A DNA stretch of 64,000 bases from Paramecium octaurelia (GCA_905182995.1 CAJJDP010000097.1:65897-129896); one strand, 5' to 3'; counted from the first letter of the stretch, positions 24,444 to 36,490 are shown. Made by a program: numbers and translations. The notes: a model not told the origin generated them from the sequence alone.

Positions 24444-27037
24444 ATGAGAAGTAAAAGTCATAATAAGGCCAAATCTCTACACACTGTCCAAGAGGTTTCA
24501 AACACCAACACATTTTTTATTAGTCGAGTCACTCAAAGATCATTTATAAAAAGTATCATTCCTCCACTTTAACTTCCTTAATTGCCCCAGATTCAGGTTC
24601 CAGCTTCTTTGACTGGACGAGTTGTAGCAAGAAAAGTGATTAAGGCTACTTAATTAAAGACTTAAGAAAGTGTTCATGAGAATGAGATTAAACAATAGCA
24701 ATCAATATTCAAGTTGGTTGCTTCAGCAGAATTTAAAAATATCATTACCGAAGAGAAGTCTAAAAAAGAGGAGGATAAGAATTTTACGTTGGATGGTCCC
24801 TTGGAATTTAAAAAAGAATGGAGGAGCAAAATCTTTAAGAGGAATCCTAATATTGAAGGGTCTATTGATTAAATAGATGAAAATCTGAACATGAAAATGT
24901 TTCTGAAAAAGATCAGGTAAATCATTACTACCAGTCACATTTAACATGATGATATTCATACTAACGAGAATAGCTTTTTGTCAGATAAGTTCAAAACCTA
25001 GATGACAAGTCCTAGATTTACATTTACTAATCATCTTTCTACGATTTAGTTTTAGAACTAGGCAACTCAGTTGTAGAAGGCAGGAACCATTGTGTCTCAA
25101 GTCTTAGAGGCTATCGAAGAGAAGAAAGCTGAGATTCAACCATTGCCATAGAACAATCGTCGAAAATTAACAATATCCGTATGTAGTCCAGAGAACGAAG
25201 TAGGAATATTCTCTTTCAGTATACCAGATTATGGATAGCGATTACAAGAGAATGATGAGATTCAAGAGTACAGTGACAAGCCTAAACATGTGTTGAAGTA
25301 AGCTTTGCAATTTGTAAGTAAATACAAATTCATTGTAGATCTCCTCATAACCCAAGAAAATGACAACCAAGTTTTCGAAATCTATTCTTAAGATTGTTGG
25401 AGTTACAGAATAAGAGAATTAGCAAGAGGATGTCCACCAATATTATAACATATAAAAAGTAATTATTTTATGAAGTAAGACTAGGAGGTTCATGAAGATG
25501 TACTTGCAAAATAAGATGTCTCGCACATTCACCAAATTGGAGGAGAATATCCTATTGCATTTGCAATTAATACAAGAGAAAAGAGGTTCCATCTCCTTCT
25601 CGAAACCAAATGAAAGTCAATAGTCTAGCAGAGTCTATTCTTGGTGTACTAATCCTGCTAATAGTAATCACGAATCACTGTCTAATCCAACATTCTAAAT
25701 TGAAATCGAACCCAATCGTTTCCTATTATCGTAAATCTATTAACATGATTATTCATTTGATAATTCGGAATTTGGTAATCAAAGTTTCAGCAGTGATAAT
25801 CAATTTTAAGATATATTGCAATGTTCATCCTAAATAAAAATTGTTAATCTAAGCAATCACATTTAATTCATTGTAAATACATTAGATTGCGAAGATAGAA
25901 ACATGATGTTGCATGATTTCAATTTCTAAATTGATACAAAATTTATTAATGATCGCCTTAATCCTGTTCTCGATGATGGTTAAATTATTAGAAAGATTAA
26001 TTCTTAGATGAGGTATCTTAAAAAAAGTGATCAGATTAAGGTTTCAAAACTTATGTTTTTTCAATATAATAGCATTTTGACAGGAGAATTTGAAGATCAT
26101 CATGAAATCGACAATTTAACCACTGATTATGGTTTGATTGAATTGGAACCTGAAGATCAGCCATAACATAGACAATCTACTATTAAAATTGACATAGCTA
26201 AGATGTTTATCAAGGCTGCCAAACCAATTTAGAAGAAGAAATCCAATCAAGATTAATCTCCACCTAGTGAGAGATCGAATCAAAAGCATAATTCCAAGAT
26301 TATCTCATCTCCTCGTCATCAAACCATAAATCAACAGAGCAAACCTGCCAAACAATTATTAGAAGCCACCTCAAGTCAAACAAGTGTTTTAAGAAGGAGA
26401 AGTGATTCTCCTCAGGAGGAAATTAGCATCAAAGAGAATAGCAATAATACTAGTTAATCTAATAAAATGAAAGCCACCATTACTTAAACTATTCAAAATA
26501 CTACAGCCCCCATCTCTTAAAAAGAGGATCTGATTAAACCAACTGTTACCAAGAGTCAAGAAAGAAGAAAGGCTGTGATGATATCTTCAATGAGTAAGCA
26601 CTCCCTGCAAATGAGAACATAGATTACTGAATCTCGGAGGAGGTAGTCCATACCTGTTATAGAAATTGCTAAGTTGTTCATAGAAGAACAGAAGTTAGCT
26701 GAGGTATCAGTAATGCGATTATTTAATAGTTAGAGGAACTCTTTGCGAATAATCCAAATCTGCCGATCAATGAAAGATTGAAAGATGGAAATACGTATTT
26801 GATTATTGCAGCTCAAACTGGAAATGTCGAAATAGTTGAATTACTTCTACGCAAGGGATCCTTTGTAAACATGTAAAATGTAAGTGTCTCTTATTATTGT
26901 TTAAGAATGATGGAGACACTGCTTTGCACAAAGCTATTGCATACAATTACTTTAACATTGCTGACATCTTGATTTCTCAGGGAGCTTCAAACTTGAGGAA
27001 TAATGAAGGTTTGACTCCTTGGCAATTTGTGTAATGA
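24444..27037 (+). CDS. Large low-complexity protein ending in ankyrin repeats
   Basis: About 820 residues. Starts MRSKSHNKAKSLHTVQE. Introns include 25 nt (near 25315), about 21 nt (near 25460), 26 nt (near 26704) and 26 nt (near 26880). The long N-terminal part is Ser/Lys/Gln-rich with no recognised domain, but carries stretches such as TRRFMKMYLQNKMSRTFTK. The C-terminus has two ankyrin repeats: DGNTYLIIAAQTGNVEIVEL then LLRKGSFVNM, and DGDTALHKAIAYNYFNIADI then LISQGASNLRNNEGLTPWQF, ending at TGA 27035-27037. Ankyrin ends normally bind partner proteins. The partner is unknown. Confidence 0.75.
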
Positions 27038-27073
27038 TTACATATATATTATTATTTTATTACTAATTTAAAT

Positions 27074-29074
27074 ATGGGTAAATTAAATAAAGAATAGAGA
27101 CTTGAGAAGTAATTGGCCAAAAAAGTAGAAAAGTAGGATGCCTATCAGTAAGTCAAATTGTAAGAGATTCCTGAAGATGATTTTAATGTTGCCAATCTGA
27201 TTTAAACACTTGAAGATCAAGGATAGTAGATTGATAGTGTTAAAACTCAATACTTAAGAGTGCATGAAAAAGCAGTAAGTCTAATCAATTAAATTTAGAG
27301 GATTGTATAAGAACCAGAAACTCAAGCTGAAAGAGACTTACAAGAACGTAAAGTGGCTGCAACTGTGATGAAGTAAGATATCAAAAAGTGGTTACCCATT
27401 GTGAAGAAAAATAGAGAGTCTGAGAGGATAGACTTTACTAAATAGAGGAATGTCTAGATATCGAAGATGTAAATCAATACAATAATGTAATTAGTTCTGA
27501 TACTTCCAATGCTTTATTAAATAATCATTTAGGTGTTAAACTATAAAATGCTATGGAGGAAGTCGAGAAGGTCGAACAAAAACAAGAGTTGAATGGGTAA
27601 TCAAATCAATAAAAGAGCAATTTGCAATTCTACAATGATCTAAAAATGAAGAAGATTTCATCAATTAAATCTAAAATCTACAAATAAATTAAGAAAAAGA
27701 AAGGTAATAAGGAGAAGCTTAAATTAATGGCTTAACTAACACCTGCTGAAAGAAGGAAAGAAATTGAGAAATTGAGATTATCAAGAGCAAAGGAAAGAAT
27801 AACACTTAGACACTCGACCAAGAATAAGTATGTCTCTTAGCTTCTCAGATTTGGAGGAGACAAGAAATCTCTGAAACAACAATAGTCATTCCTCAATAAT
27901 CTTAAACATTAATTATTGGCCAAGGCATAACTTAACGAATTGGAGGATGGCGAATTTGACGAAGAGAACTTTAGAGAATAAGCAATTACTCAATTGGAAT
28001 AAGAATTATTAGATATTGAAAGGAGAGAGAAGGAAAAATAAAATAATTTTGGATTCTTAGACAAATAAAAGAAGCAAGACTTGCAATAATCAAAATCCAT
28101 AGCATAGAAGTTATTGACAATGCTCAAATCTGGGAATGATGATGCTATCTAAATAGATGAATCAGAAAATCAAGAATAGAATAGTGATGAAAACTATGAG
28201 CCTAATGAAAATGGTGATAAGGATAAATCAAAAAATAATGTTGAGAATAACGAGTTCAATGGCAGAGCAAATTTTGTTAATGAAACTAAATAATTAACTG
28301 AAACTTAGAAGAAGAAGATTGATGCAAAGACTTCTTTGTCTAATTATTTAAATTAAGAACCTGAGAAGCAATAATAATAAAATAAAATAGAAAAACAATT
28401 AACTGTTTAAGAAGAAAAGAAGTAATTGATAGAAGGATTGAATATCAAGAATATTAAATAGAAGTATGAAAAACAAGTGAATTAAAAATTGACTAATCAG
28501 GACTTAAAGAAATTGCAATCAGATCCGGATGAATTGTTATAATAAAATTTGGCTAATTTCAATTTAGTTTTGGATGAAGATGAAGTATTCAATTTAATCA
28601 TTAAACTTTTAGAATGAAAATGCATTTATAGATGAGAAAATAAAAGATATGGAAGAGGAGTTGCCTCCTGAACCAGCTAATACAAAAGGATGGGGATCTT
28701 GGGCTGGATTTGGTATCAAAGAGAAAAAGCCATTGACTTAGGAGTAGATTTTATAGAATAAAATAAAGAAAATTAGAGAAGTGTAAAAGAAGAGACAGGA
28801 TGCAAAATTAGATAATGTGATCATTAGTGAGAAAAGAGATGTTAAGGTATAGATCAATATAAGGATGTTTTAGTTTGCAAAATATTTAGTTCCAAAATTG
28901 CCAAGTGAATTTGCCAATTCCTCACAATTTGATTAATTACACACTTTGCCTCTTGGTCCGGAATGGAACAGTTTGACTAGTCATTCAGCATTGACGTAGC
29001 CATAAATAATTACTAAGGCAGGAGTTGTAATAAATCCTGTCAAGATTCCTTAACAAATAAACAAACTTGTTTGA
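27074..29074 (+). CDS. UTP14: UTP14, small-subunit processome component
   Basis: About 645 residues of Lys/Glu/Gln-rich sequence. The frame needs a 26-nt intron (near 27470) and a 28-nt intron (near 28588). Family hallmarks are the WLPIVKKNRESERIDF block near the N-terminus (compare W-x-P-I-V-K-x-N-R-E in UTP14), LTPAERRKEIEKLRLSRAKE with RHSTKNKYV, and near the C-terminus GWGSWAGFGIKEKK followed by DVKVQINIRMFQFAKYLVP and LPLGPEWNSLTSH. Known UTP14 is a nucleolar protein of the SSU processome that helps activate the helicase DHR1 in 18S rRNA maturation. All main blocks are present. The next gene begins 35 bp downstream. Confidence 0.9.
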
Positions 29075-29109
29075 TGATGTATGTGTTTGTGTATATTAAT
29101 TATATTTTC

Positions 29110-29989
29110 ATGTCGAAATAACCATTTTGGAAAAGGTTATTCTGTGTATGCACAGGAGAGGAGAGCAATGAATAGCGTCCGAAGTCTCGATCAGTGTAAA
29201 CTCCAAATCAAGGACATTATCAGCAATAGAAATAGATGCAAAATCCAATGGAGGATAGTAATATCATGACTCAATTAAAATCTATGAATTAGTTGATTGA
29301 ATCGCCGTATCATTTGATCACTGATAACACTTAATAATGTTGCTTTTTGGTTCATAAAACTTAAATGAAATTTCCAATAAGTAAGAATCTGGTTGTAAAC
29401 TCCAAAAATCCTACTCATATCTTCGATCATCAAGATGAGAAGAAGCTGCTCTTCGACACTAAGCAAAATAAAATAGCTCCTCTGCATCTGAGTCGATACA
29501 TCGCTGGAAGAATGTAACCGGCTTAAAGAGTCCTTGAAATCAACAGTCAATTCAATTAACACTCTATTCAAGTATTACAATCCTGAATGGTAGTTTCTCA
29601 GCCAGGGAATGTCAGTAATTGCTGTAACCTAAAATATCCAACATCAACAAATGGGATGGCAGAACTTGGAATAGTTGAAAATGAATTAACTTGAAATATC
29701 TGTAATCGGGGCCAACTTTGCAACTCTCAGAATGGATTGGAGTCGAATACCAGTAGACGGAATCTTTATCAACCTTACCAATTACCGCAAGGATAAAAGT
29801 GAGCAAATCTATAAGGGTTTAGTGAATGCAGTGAAAGTCACCTCTGACATTGTTTTTTTGCTATCTGGACAGAGAGTGAACTTCTTGTATGAACTCTTTG
29901 CAAGATTGACTGTTGAGTACCCTAACTTATTGTAAACTAATCATTTAACTAAAGAATTTCTGTGTCTATTGAGGAATAAGAGATTGTGA
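29110..29989 (+). CDS. Divergent TGS1-like (trimethylguanosine synthase fold) protein
   Basis: Start at MSKQPFWKRLFCVCTGEE (an in-frame second Met is at 29236). One 22-nt intron (near 29567). About 285 residues. The layout resembles the TGS1 methyltransferase: a pre-domain FDHQDEKKLLFDTKQNKIAP and LHLSRYIAGRM, a motif-I position RVLEINSQFNQHSIQFLSQG, a second strand VIAVTQNIQ, then VIGANFATL with DWSRIPVDGIFINL at the catalytic-motif place. But the SAM-binding D-x-F/G-x-G-x-G of motif I is replaced by EINSQFNQ and the SPPWGG catalytic motif by INLTNYRK. So it may be an inactive or greatly diverged relative. The assignment is tentative. Confidence 0.5.
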
Positions 29990-30021
29990 TCGACAATCGA
30001 GTAGAATTTACAGTCATCTAT

Positions 30022-30542
30022 ATGGGACAATACTCTAAACTAAACAAGTTTAATCTTATCGAAGCTCTCTATGAACGACTCATCTTTTAATCCAAATCCT
30101 ATAAGGAGTTTGAATTGTACACTATTCTTCAACCCATCCTCACTGATCTGATCGACAGTATTGGATGCATCAAAGTAATGAAGTACTTCTTAGAATCACT
30201 CTATGATGTCAAGTAGAATTAAGATTTAACTAATAATTTCTTTAAATCTTTGGAGTAAAATAAACTCATCAATAGAGAGAAATTTCATGAGGTAATTGTT
30301 AAGACTATAGATAGTACCTTGCCAAATATCCAATCGTGTCCACTCCTTAATTGAGTCCTCAAAGAAAGCCTCGAAAAAACAGTATCTTTATTTAATTCAA
30401 TCTAGCAATCCAACAACAACAGTCAGTTTCATTCAATTATGACCTACAAGGCAACAAGACTTAAAATACTGATTTCCTATTAGATGGAGGTACCTTCACA
30501 CCCAATAATTATAATACAAATTAAGCAGAAGGTTTGAAATGA
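30022..30542 (+). CDS. Hypothetical protein with N-myristoylation-like start
   Basis: 165 residues with one 23-nt intron after KFHE (near 30296-30318). It begins MGQYSKLNK, which fits the N-myristoylation pattern (G2, S5, K-rich following). The core is helical (LIEALYERLIFQSKSYKEFE) and the C-terminus is Gln/Asn/Ser-rich, ending AEGLK at TGA 30540-30542. No domain is recognised. It sits 32 bp after the TGS1-like gene on the same strand. Confidence 0.65.
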
Positions 30543-31340
30543 ATTAATTATTAATATCTATGTTCCATCATTATATATTTTAATTCAGAAATTCCTTGAT
30601 TTTAAATGGATATTTATTTTTTAATAAGGCATCTTATTTTATGAATATTATTAGACTTGAAATAAATAAAATATATATTTATATTAATTTTTTAATTTAT
30701 AACTTGTAAGCCTTTTCAACAAAAGATTGATAGTAATTTTAGAGATTAACGTTATATTTAAATAGGAACTTACTCCCCTACTCCAAAGCTAATATAATAC
30801 GAAATATTTTCAGACAACTTGAAGGCAAATTTGATGACAAAACAGGAATCTTTGTTGTTATCTTATATAAATTCTTAAATTATGTTAAGTTTAAAAAAAC
30901 AAATATTATGATAAAGTGTTGAAAGATAAAGATCACTTTTAAATTATGTCTATAACTTCTTATATATATAATTAAAAAAACAAATTAAACAATATTATTG
31001 TTTTTAATTTCCAAATGCTAAAATGGTATTATTTTATTTTATAAAACAATATTATAACAAAAGATTTATAAAATAATGTATTATTTGGAATTTGATATTG
31101 TTATTTATTAAGATTCAATATATGATGTGTATTATTCAATCTATATTGCTCTTTTAATCAGAATCAAGGCAATTATATTAGAAATTGTCTTATATTGAAA
31201 TGTAACCTAGGTACTAGAGTGTTAACAATAACTTTGAGGGTGATGCTATAAGATTTAACAGGATATGAAGGAGTATTGAAATTATTTAGAATAATGAGAA
31301 AATGATTCAATTCATAATTTGATTTCTATAATTAATATAT
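30543..31340. other. AT-rich intergenic region leading into the duplicated block
   Basis: About 800 bp of very A/T-rich sequence. The left edge of the duplicated segment lies at 30991. Short + strand frames near 30760-30900 (e.g. DNLKANLMTKQESLLLSY) look faintly protein-like but are interrupted by TGA. Nothing else can be supported. Confidence 0.4.
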
Positions 31341-31774
31341 ATGTTTCGTACAAGTCCATACTATACAAATGTGAGATAAGAGGTTTATTCTGAAATCAAC
31401 TATCAATTGGCTCAAGAATTAGATTAAATGAAATAATACAAAGATCCAACTTCAAGCAATAGTAAAAAGAGCGCGTCAAAATAAAATTTCAATAGTATCT
31501 GTAGATATTGTCAATAAATATAAAAATAGTCTACAAGAGAATGAATGATCAGGAATCAATTCTTGAGGATCAAATAATCAAGAAATGCACAAACTGTGAA
31601 ATTAAAATAGTTTCAGATGACATCAATTGTTCAGTCTGTAATAAATTGATGTGTTAGAAGTGCATTAATGAATGTACTGGCTGTGGAAATAATTGTTGTT
31701 TGGTTTGCAGCAAATACGCATATTTATAAAGTGGTGATTTTTTAATGTGCTTGTAGTGTATTTAATAATAATGA
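31341..31774 (+). CDS. Small Cys-rich zinc-binding-like protein (copy A)
   Basis: Starts MFRTSPYYTNVRQEVYSE. A 35-nt intron from GTATCTG to AATAG (near 31493-31527) joins it to a Cys-rich end: KKCTNCEIKIV, NCSVCNKLMCQKC, NECTGCGNNCCLVCSKY and MCLQCIQQQ. There are seven closely spaced Cys pairs, so it likely binds two or more zinc ions, in a B-box/Siva-like manner. About 132 residues. Alternatively the gene could start at the downstream MNDQES. This copy is identical to that at 32708-33141 and is probably the same locus counted twice. Confidence 0.65.
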
Positions 31775-31988
31775 TGATTATATAAAATATATGGAATTTA
31801 TGAAAACTTAAATCTTTGATTCTGGGATAGATTATAGAATATTGTGGTATAGAATAAAGGTAAGAATGAGAAATTAAGTATAAGCAATAATTAAAATTGA
31901 GGAGATTAGAACTATTTAATACAATATTTTCTTGTTAATATATCTAAGTCTTAATCTTATTAGTAATCATGCTAACATAATTAGATAA

Positions 31989-32356
31989 TCAAGTTTATTC
32001 TTTATCCCAATACTTAATCAACTCTCCTTCAATCATTATTAATGAATGATCATTTAATATCAATTGTTCAACATTATAAATTTTCTTTTTCAATAGTATA
32101 TTACCTGTTGCAACACTGTATAAATACATCACCAGATCTGATACGTATATAATTCTTGTGCCTAGAGTTGAAATTTAAACACTCTTTATCCCATCTTCAA
32201 ATTTAGACCCGAAATGCGTTCTTAATATCTTATTTCTGCATTTTATCAACATCCCTCCTTCCTCTTATAAATATTCAACTGACAAGAGATTACTATTATT
32301 GAAAATCAATTTTTAAAAGCCCTTGGAAGTAGTAATGTATTGAATTCTCATTTTTT
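31989..32356 (-). pseudogene. Truncated WD-like gene fragment (cut by the assembly N)
   Basis: The last ~122 codons of the minus-strand gene found complete at 33356-34282. It runs from the TGA (31989-31991) up to the N at 32357, where the reading frame simply ends. It is probably a contig end, not a biological truncation. Confidence 0.85.
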
Positions 32357-32357
32357 N
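32357..32357. other. Single N, contig join
   Basis: The only ambiguous base in the window. It lies between two identical 1,366-bp copies, marking an assembly join of unknown size. Confidence 0.97.
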
Positions 32358-33723
32358 AATATTATTGTTTTTAATTTCCAAATGCTAAAATGGTATTATT
32401 TTATTTTATAAAACAATATTATAACAAAAGATTTATAAAATAATGTATTATTTGGAATTTGATATTGTTATTTATTAAGATTCAATATATGATGTGTATT
32501 ATTCAATCTATATTGCTCTTTTAATCAGAATCAAGGCAATTATATTAGAAATTGTCTTATATTGAAATGTAACCTAGGTACTAGAGTGTTAACAATAACT
32601 TTGAGGGTGATGCTATAAGATTTAACAGGATATGAAGGAGTATTGAAATTATTTAGAATAATGAGAAAATGATTCAATTCATAATTTGATTTCTATAATT
32701 AATATATATGTTTCGTACAAGTCCATACTATACAAATGTGAGATAAGAGGTTTATTCTGAAATCAACTATCAATTGGCTCAAGAATTAGATTAAATGAAA
32801 TAATACAAAGATCCAACTTCAAGCAATAGTAAAAAGAGCGCGTCAAAATAAAATTTCAATAGTATCTGTAGATATTGTCAATAAATATAAAAATAGTCTA
32901 CAAGAGAATGAATGATCAGGAATCAATTCTTGAGGATCAAATAATCAAGAAATGCACAAACTGTGAAATTAAAATAGTTTCAGATGACATCAATTGTTCA
33001 GTCTGTAATAAATTGATGTGTTAGAAGTGCATTAATGAATGTACTGGCTGTGGAAATAATTGTTGTTTGGTTTGCAGCAAATACGCATATTTATAAAGTG
33101 GTGATTTTTTAATGTGCTTGTAGTGTATTTAATAATAATGATGATTATATAAAATATATGGAATTTATGAAAACTTAAATCTTTGATTCTGGGATAGATT
33201 ATAGAATATTGTGGTATAGAATAAAGGTAAGAATGAGAAATTAAGTATAAGCAATAATTAAAATTGAGGAGATTAGAACTATTTAATACAATATTTTCTT
33301 GTTAATATATCTAAGTCTTAATCTTATTAGTAATCATGCTAACATAATTAGATAATCAAGTTTATTCTTTATCCCAATACTTAATCAACTCTCCTTCAAT
33401 CATTATTAATGAATGATCATTTAATATCAATTGTTCAACATTATAAATTTTCTTTTTCAATAGTATATTACCTGTTGCAACACTGTATAAATACATCACC
33501 AGATCTGATACGTATATAATTCTTGTGCCTAGAGTTGAAATTTAAACACTCTTTATCCCATCTTCAAATTTAGACCCGAAATGCGTTCTTAATATCTTAT
33601 TTCTGCATTTTATCAACATCCCTCCTTCCTCTTATAAATATTCAACTGACAAGAGATTACTATTATTGAAAATCAATTTTTAAAAGCCCTTGGAAGTAGT
33701 AATGTATTGAATTCTCATTTTTT
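32358..33723. repeat. Direct repeat copy B (1,366 bp)
   Basis: Starts immediately after the N and continues without a break into unique sequence at 33724 (seventh T of a T run, then GATGATGCC), while copy A stops after six T. This is what two overlapping contigs look like when placed end to end. Confidence 0.93.
32708..33141 (+). CDS. Small Cys-rich zinc-binding-like protein (copy B)
   Basis: Identical to the gene at 31341-31774 (offset 1,367), with the same 35-nt intron and Cys pairs (CTNC, CSVC, CQKC, CTGC, CLQC). If the repeat is an assembly artefact this is the same gene. The Cys spacing suggests zinc binding; function unknown. Confidence 0.65.
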
Positions 33724-34282
33724 TGATGATGCCTAAAATATTGGAATCTTCTAGTGATAGTTTCATCACCATGATAGGTACTTTTATATAGTAATTAACA
33801 ACTGCTAATAGATCATCGCTTTCCAAATTCCATATTGCAAATTACCCTTTTTCTATTGAGAATACAAATAGAAAATTTGAGTTTGTTTTAAACTCCATAT
33901 CATATTTAGATGGAAAATGTTTAGGGTTGATTAACTAAGATTGCTTATCTACTTTAAATTTTTTAGCAGTTGACTTCAACTTCATAACTTAAATCCATTT
34001 ATTAAATATTGACCCAACAAGGATCATTGAATTAGGAGAAAAAAGCAGTTAACCAAAATTGCTCTTTTAAATTTTGATCTTCCTCTTCATAACAGTATTG
34101 AAGATTATTAATTCCCTTTCTTCGTCTTCATTTTGAATCTGAACTGCGATATATTAATTATTTGGAGATATTGCAGCAGCATAATCGTAAGTTCCTTTCA
34201 ATTAAAATGTTTTATTGGGTTTAGAATTGATTAACAACCAAAGATGTTCTTTTTCATCTAAAATGGGCTTCTTGCTTTTCAT
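33356..34282 (-). CDS. WD40/beta-propeller-like hypothetical protein
   Basis: 308 residues with no intron; starts MKSKKPILDEKEHLWLLIN at 34282 and ends YWDKEQT at TGA 33356-33358. It has repeated short beta segments ending in WN/WD-like dipeptides: YDYAAAISPNNQYIAVQIQN, FGQLLFSPNSMILVGSI, FAIWNLESDDLLAVVNYY and GELIKYWDK. These fit a degenerate WD40 propeller. The protein is shorter than a full seven-blade propeller, so it may be a divergent or partial one. No partner is known. It crosses the right edge of the duplicated block (33723) without a break, so this copy is the intact one. Confidence 0.65.
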
Positions 34283-34707
34283 AGCTTAAATTATTTAATA
34301 ATTGGTTTCAATTTACACTAATTTGATTTATAATTTATTGATAATTTAGTTCTATTTTATTTTAATACCAATACTATATATATTTATTACATATAAATCT
34401 GGTTTAAGAGAGTAAATCAAAATCAAAAAGTTTATATATTAGAAAAAATAGATTTCCTTATTTGAGAAATAATATATCTTTTATTATAGGTATAACTAGT
34501 ATTCAAGGTTCTCAATTAAAGCACATTATAAATATATTCAACTAATGATATCTTCAAAGTATTTTTCATGTCTTATTATTTTCCAAATTTATAAATAATT
34601 TTTTAGTATGGATTTAATTTGAAGATATCAGCGTATAAATTAAATAAAGTTAATTCATTCTCTTTCTAAATATTAGAATATTAAACTTTAATTAAAATAA
34701 AATAAAA
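34283..34707. other. Intergenic, nothing recognised
   Basis: About 425 bp of A/T-rich sequence between the start of the WD-like gene and the end of the AP-3 gene, both on the minus strand. No feature seen. Confidence 0.5.
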
Positions 34708-36099
34708 TCATTAATTTAATCTAATTTCATAATAACCGCTCTTAGCTATATTTCTGGCTTTTTTTATCAGATCCTTAGGCCCATTTCTAATTTCAACTTT
34801 ATCAATTTTTGTTTGAGAAGGACTGAATGTCTTAACAACAAATTTTAATTGGACCAAGAAATTTCCCTATTAGATGATATTGAGTAATTCTTCTCTTGCT
34901 GTGAAGGTTACAACTAATCTAATTGATGAATCAATTTCGAGTTTTCCTATTTTCCACAGAATAGCCTAAATGATATCATTAGGTACCTACATTCTCCAAT
35001 TCTTGAAGTGTTCCTTGAACCATCTCCGTTTTCCCAAGAGTTAAACCAGTTGGTACTGTTAATTTTACATGCAGTTCATCAACTACATATGATTTATCTC
35101 TAACTGATTTATTTTAAAAAGGGAGCTCTATTTTAACTTAGTTACTTAGGAATTACAGTTTTGGAATGAAGTCAAACGGAACTTTAATTGAAATCCCTTT
35201 GATATCATAATAAAATATAGTTGTAGTTCCTGAAGGGGGAACAAATGCCAAGACTTGTTCTCTTTCAAAAGTATCAATCTTTTGGAGCAAGCATTCGTGA
35301 ACAGAGTAATCATTAAACTGGTTTGGCTGATTGAGGAATACATATAATTCAGGTAGTCCTGATAGATTACAATCAACTTTGATTTCTCCATTGATCTCTT
35401 CCATTAAAATTCTCCCATTCTTATCGAATACACAGTTTAAGTATTCGATTACATCGAAGTAAACTTACTCTTGACCCTTGATTTCAGGGATTCGATATTG
35501 GCAATATTCTCTCATATCTTCCTAGCCCTCTATATAGTTTTCCAAAACAGAAACAGTTTCTTTTTGGAAGTTCTGTCTGCCTATTATTTTTTCCTTTATT
35601 TTTTGAATTAGACTTGTTGGTTTAGCTATACTTTCAAGTATGTATCTTTAAGTAATTTATGGATAACCGTAATCGAATAACGTATCAAGCATGATGACGA
35701 TTTAAGGCAAATTCTATTTGAGTATCTCGGAGGATTCGTTTGGAAATGAGGCCTTGATTACATCTTGAATGAGGAAGAGTGTTGCAAATAACTGCAATAC
35801 AGGGATCTCTTCTGTTACTATTGCTCCTATGATGAATTCCGAGAACGTAACAAAAGGGTAAAGAGCATCCTTTATTCTAATAATTGGGTATTCTTTATCC
35901 TAAGCTAGACTCAACATCACAAAATTACAGCATTGGTCCCTCTAAAAAATTATACGAATTGAGTGTAGAATTCAGGCAAAGTGTCTTTGCGCTTGAGCCC
36001 TTTAAATATCCTATGAGCCAAAATTTGGCTATGTAAATCATAGATGTATACCCATTTTGAGACAGTATAAAAATTGTATCAATAGACATTTAGAATTAT
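34708..36099 (-). CDS. AP-3 adaptor complex mu subunit
   Basis: Starts MSIDTIFILSQNG (ATG at 36099), 23-nt intron, then QILAHRIFKGLKRKDTLPEF, the longin-like N-domain of mu adaptins. The second half has VYFDVIEYLNCVFDKNGRIL, EINGEIKVDCNLSGLPEL, NDYSVHECLLQKIDTFEREQ and VLAFVPPSGTTTIFYYD, the mu homology domain with AP-3-type spacing, then ends KSGYYEIRLNQ at TGA 34708-34710. A 25-nt intron lies near 34965-34989. AP-3 sorts cargo from endosomes to lysosome-related organelles. The frame shifts by one base at an A6 run on the + strand (35944-35949): ...YTQFVQF before and ...RDQCCNFVML after. No intron of normal size explains it, so a sequencing error is suspected. Confidence 0.85.
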
Positions 36100-36444
36100 A
36101 TATATAAAAATTATAAAATGGATAAATAAATAAACACTAGTTGGGTGTTTAGATCATAATTTTAATTTTGGAAGAGTAGTTGACACACTTTCTGAAATAT
36201 TATACATTCCTAGCAAAATCATAAATTAATTAAATTTGATAAGTTCAGAGAATTGATTGTAAATTTGTTTGATAATAGCTTTACATCTTAATTATTAAAT
36301 GAATAACATTATACAGCCATGAATCATAGCTTACAAAATCTTATCGAGTCTTTAAAATAGTCCCTCGAATATTTTGAATGCACTTATAAATAGTAAAATA
36401 CGCACACATAACTAGAAAGCTTGATGAATTCTATGAAAAAATGC

Positions 36445-36490
36445 ACCCTCGTAAAAAGATTGTACCCTCGTAAAAATATTGTACCCTTAT
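36445..36490. repeat. 19-bp tandem repeat, about 2.4 copies
   Basis: Units ACCCTCGTAAAAAGATTGT (36445-36463) and ACCCTCGTAAAAATATTGT (36464-36482), one base different, then a partial ACCCTTAT. It lies next to the TPR remnant, on whose strand the unit would read as GTACAATxTTTTTACGAGG. Confidence 0.85.

Larger units (their letters stand above)
30991..32356. repeat. Direct repeat copy A (1,366 bp), ends at an N
   Basis: Bases 30991-32356 recur at 32358-33723, offset exactly 1,367. At every place compared (ends, TAACCTAGGTACTAGAG block, Cys-rich gene, minus gene) the match was perfect. Copy A ends immediately before the only N in the window. See the finding on this region. Confidence 0.93.

Noticed and set aside
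25860..25910. Intron GTAAATAC...GATAG in the ankyrin-ended gene
   Set aside because: Unspliced sequence stays open and in the right frame (VNTLDCEDRNMML), while removing it shifts the frame.
30991..33723. True biological tandem duplication of the Cys-rich gene
   Set aside because: The copies seem base-perfect and end exactly at the only N, with one gene cut there. An assembly overlap explains every detail more simply.
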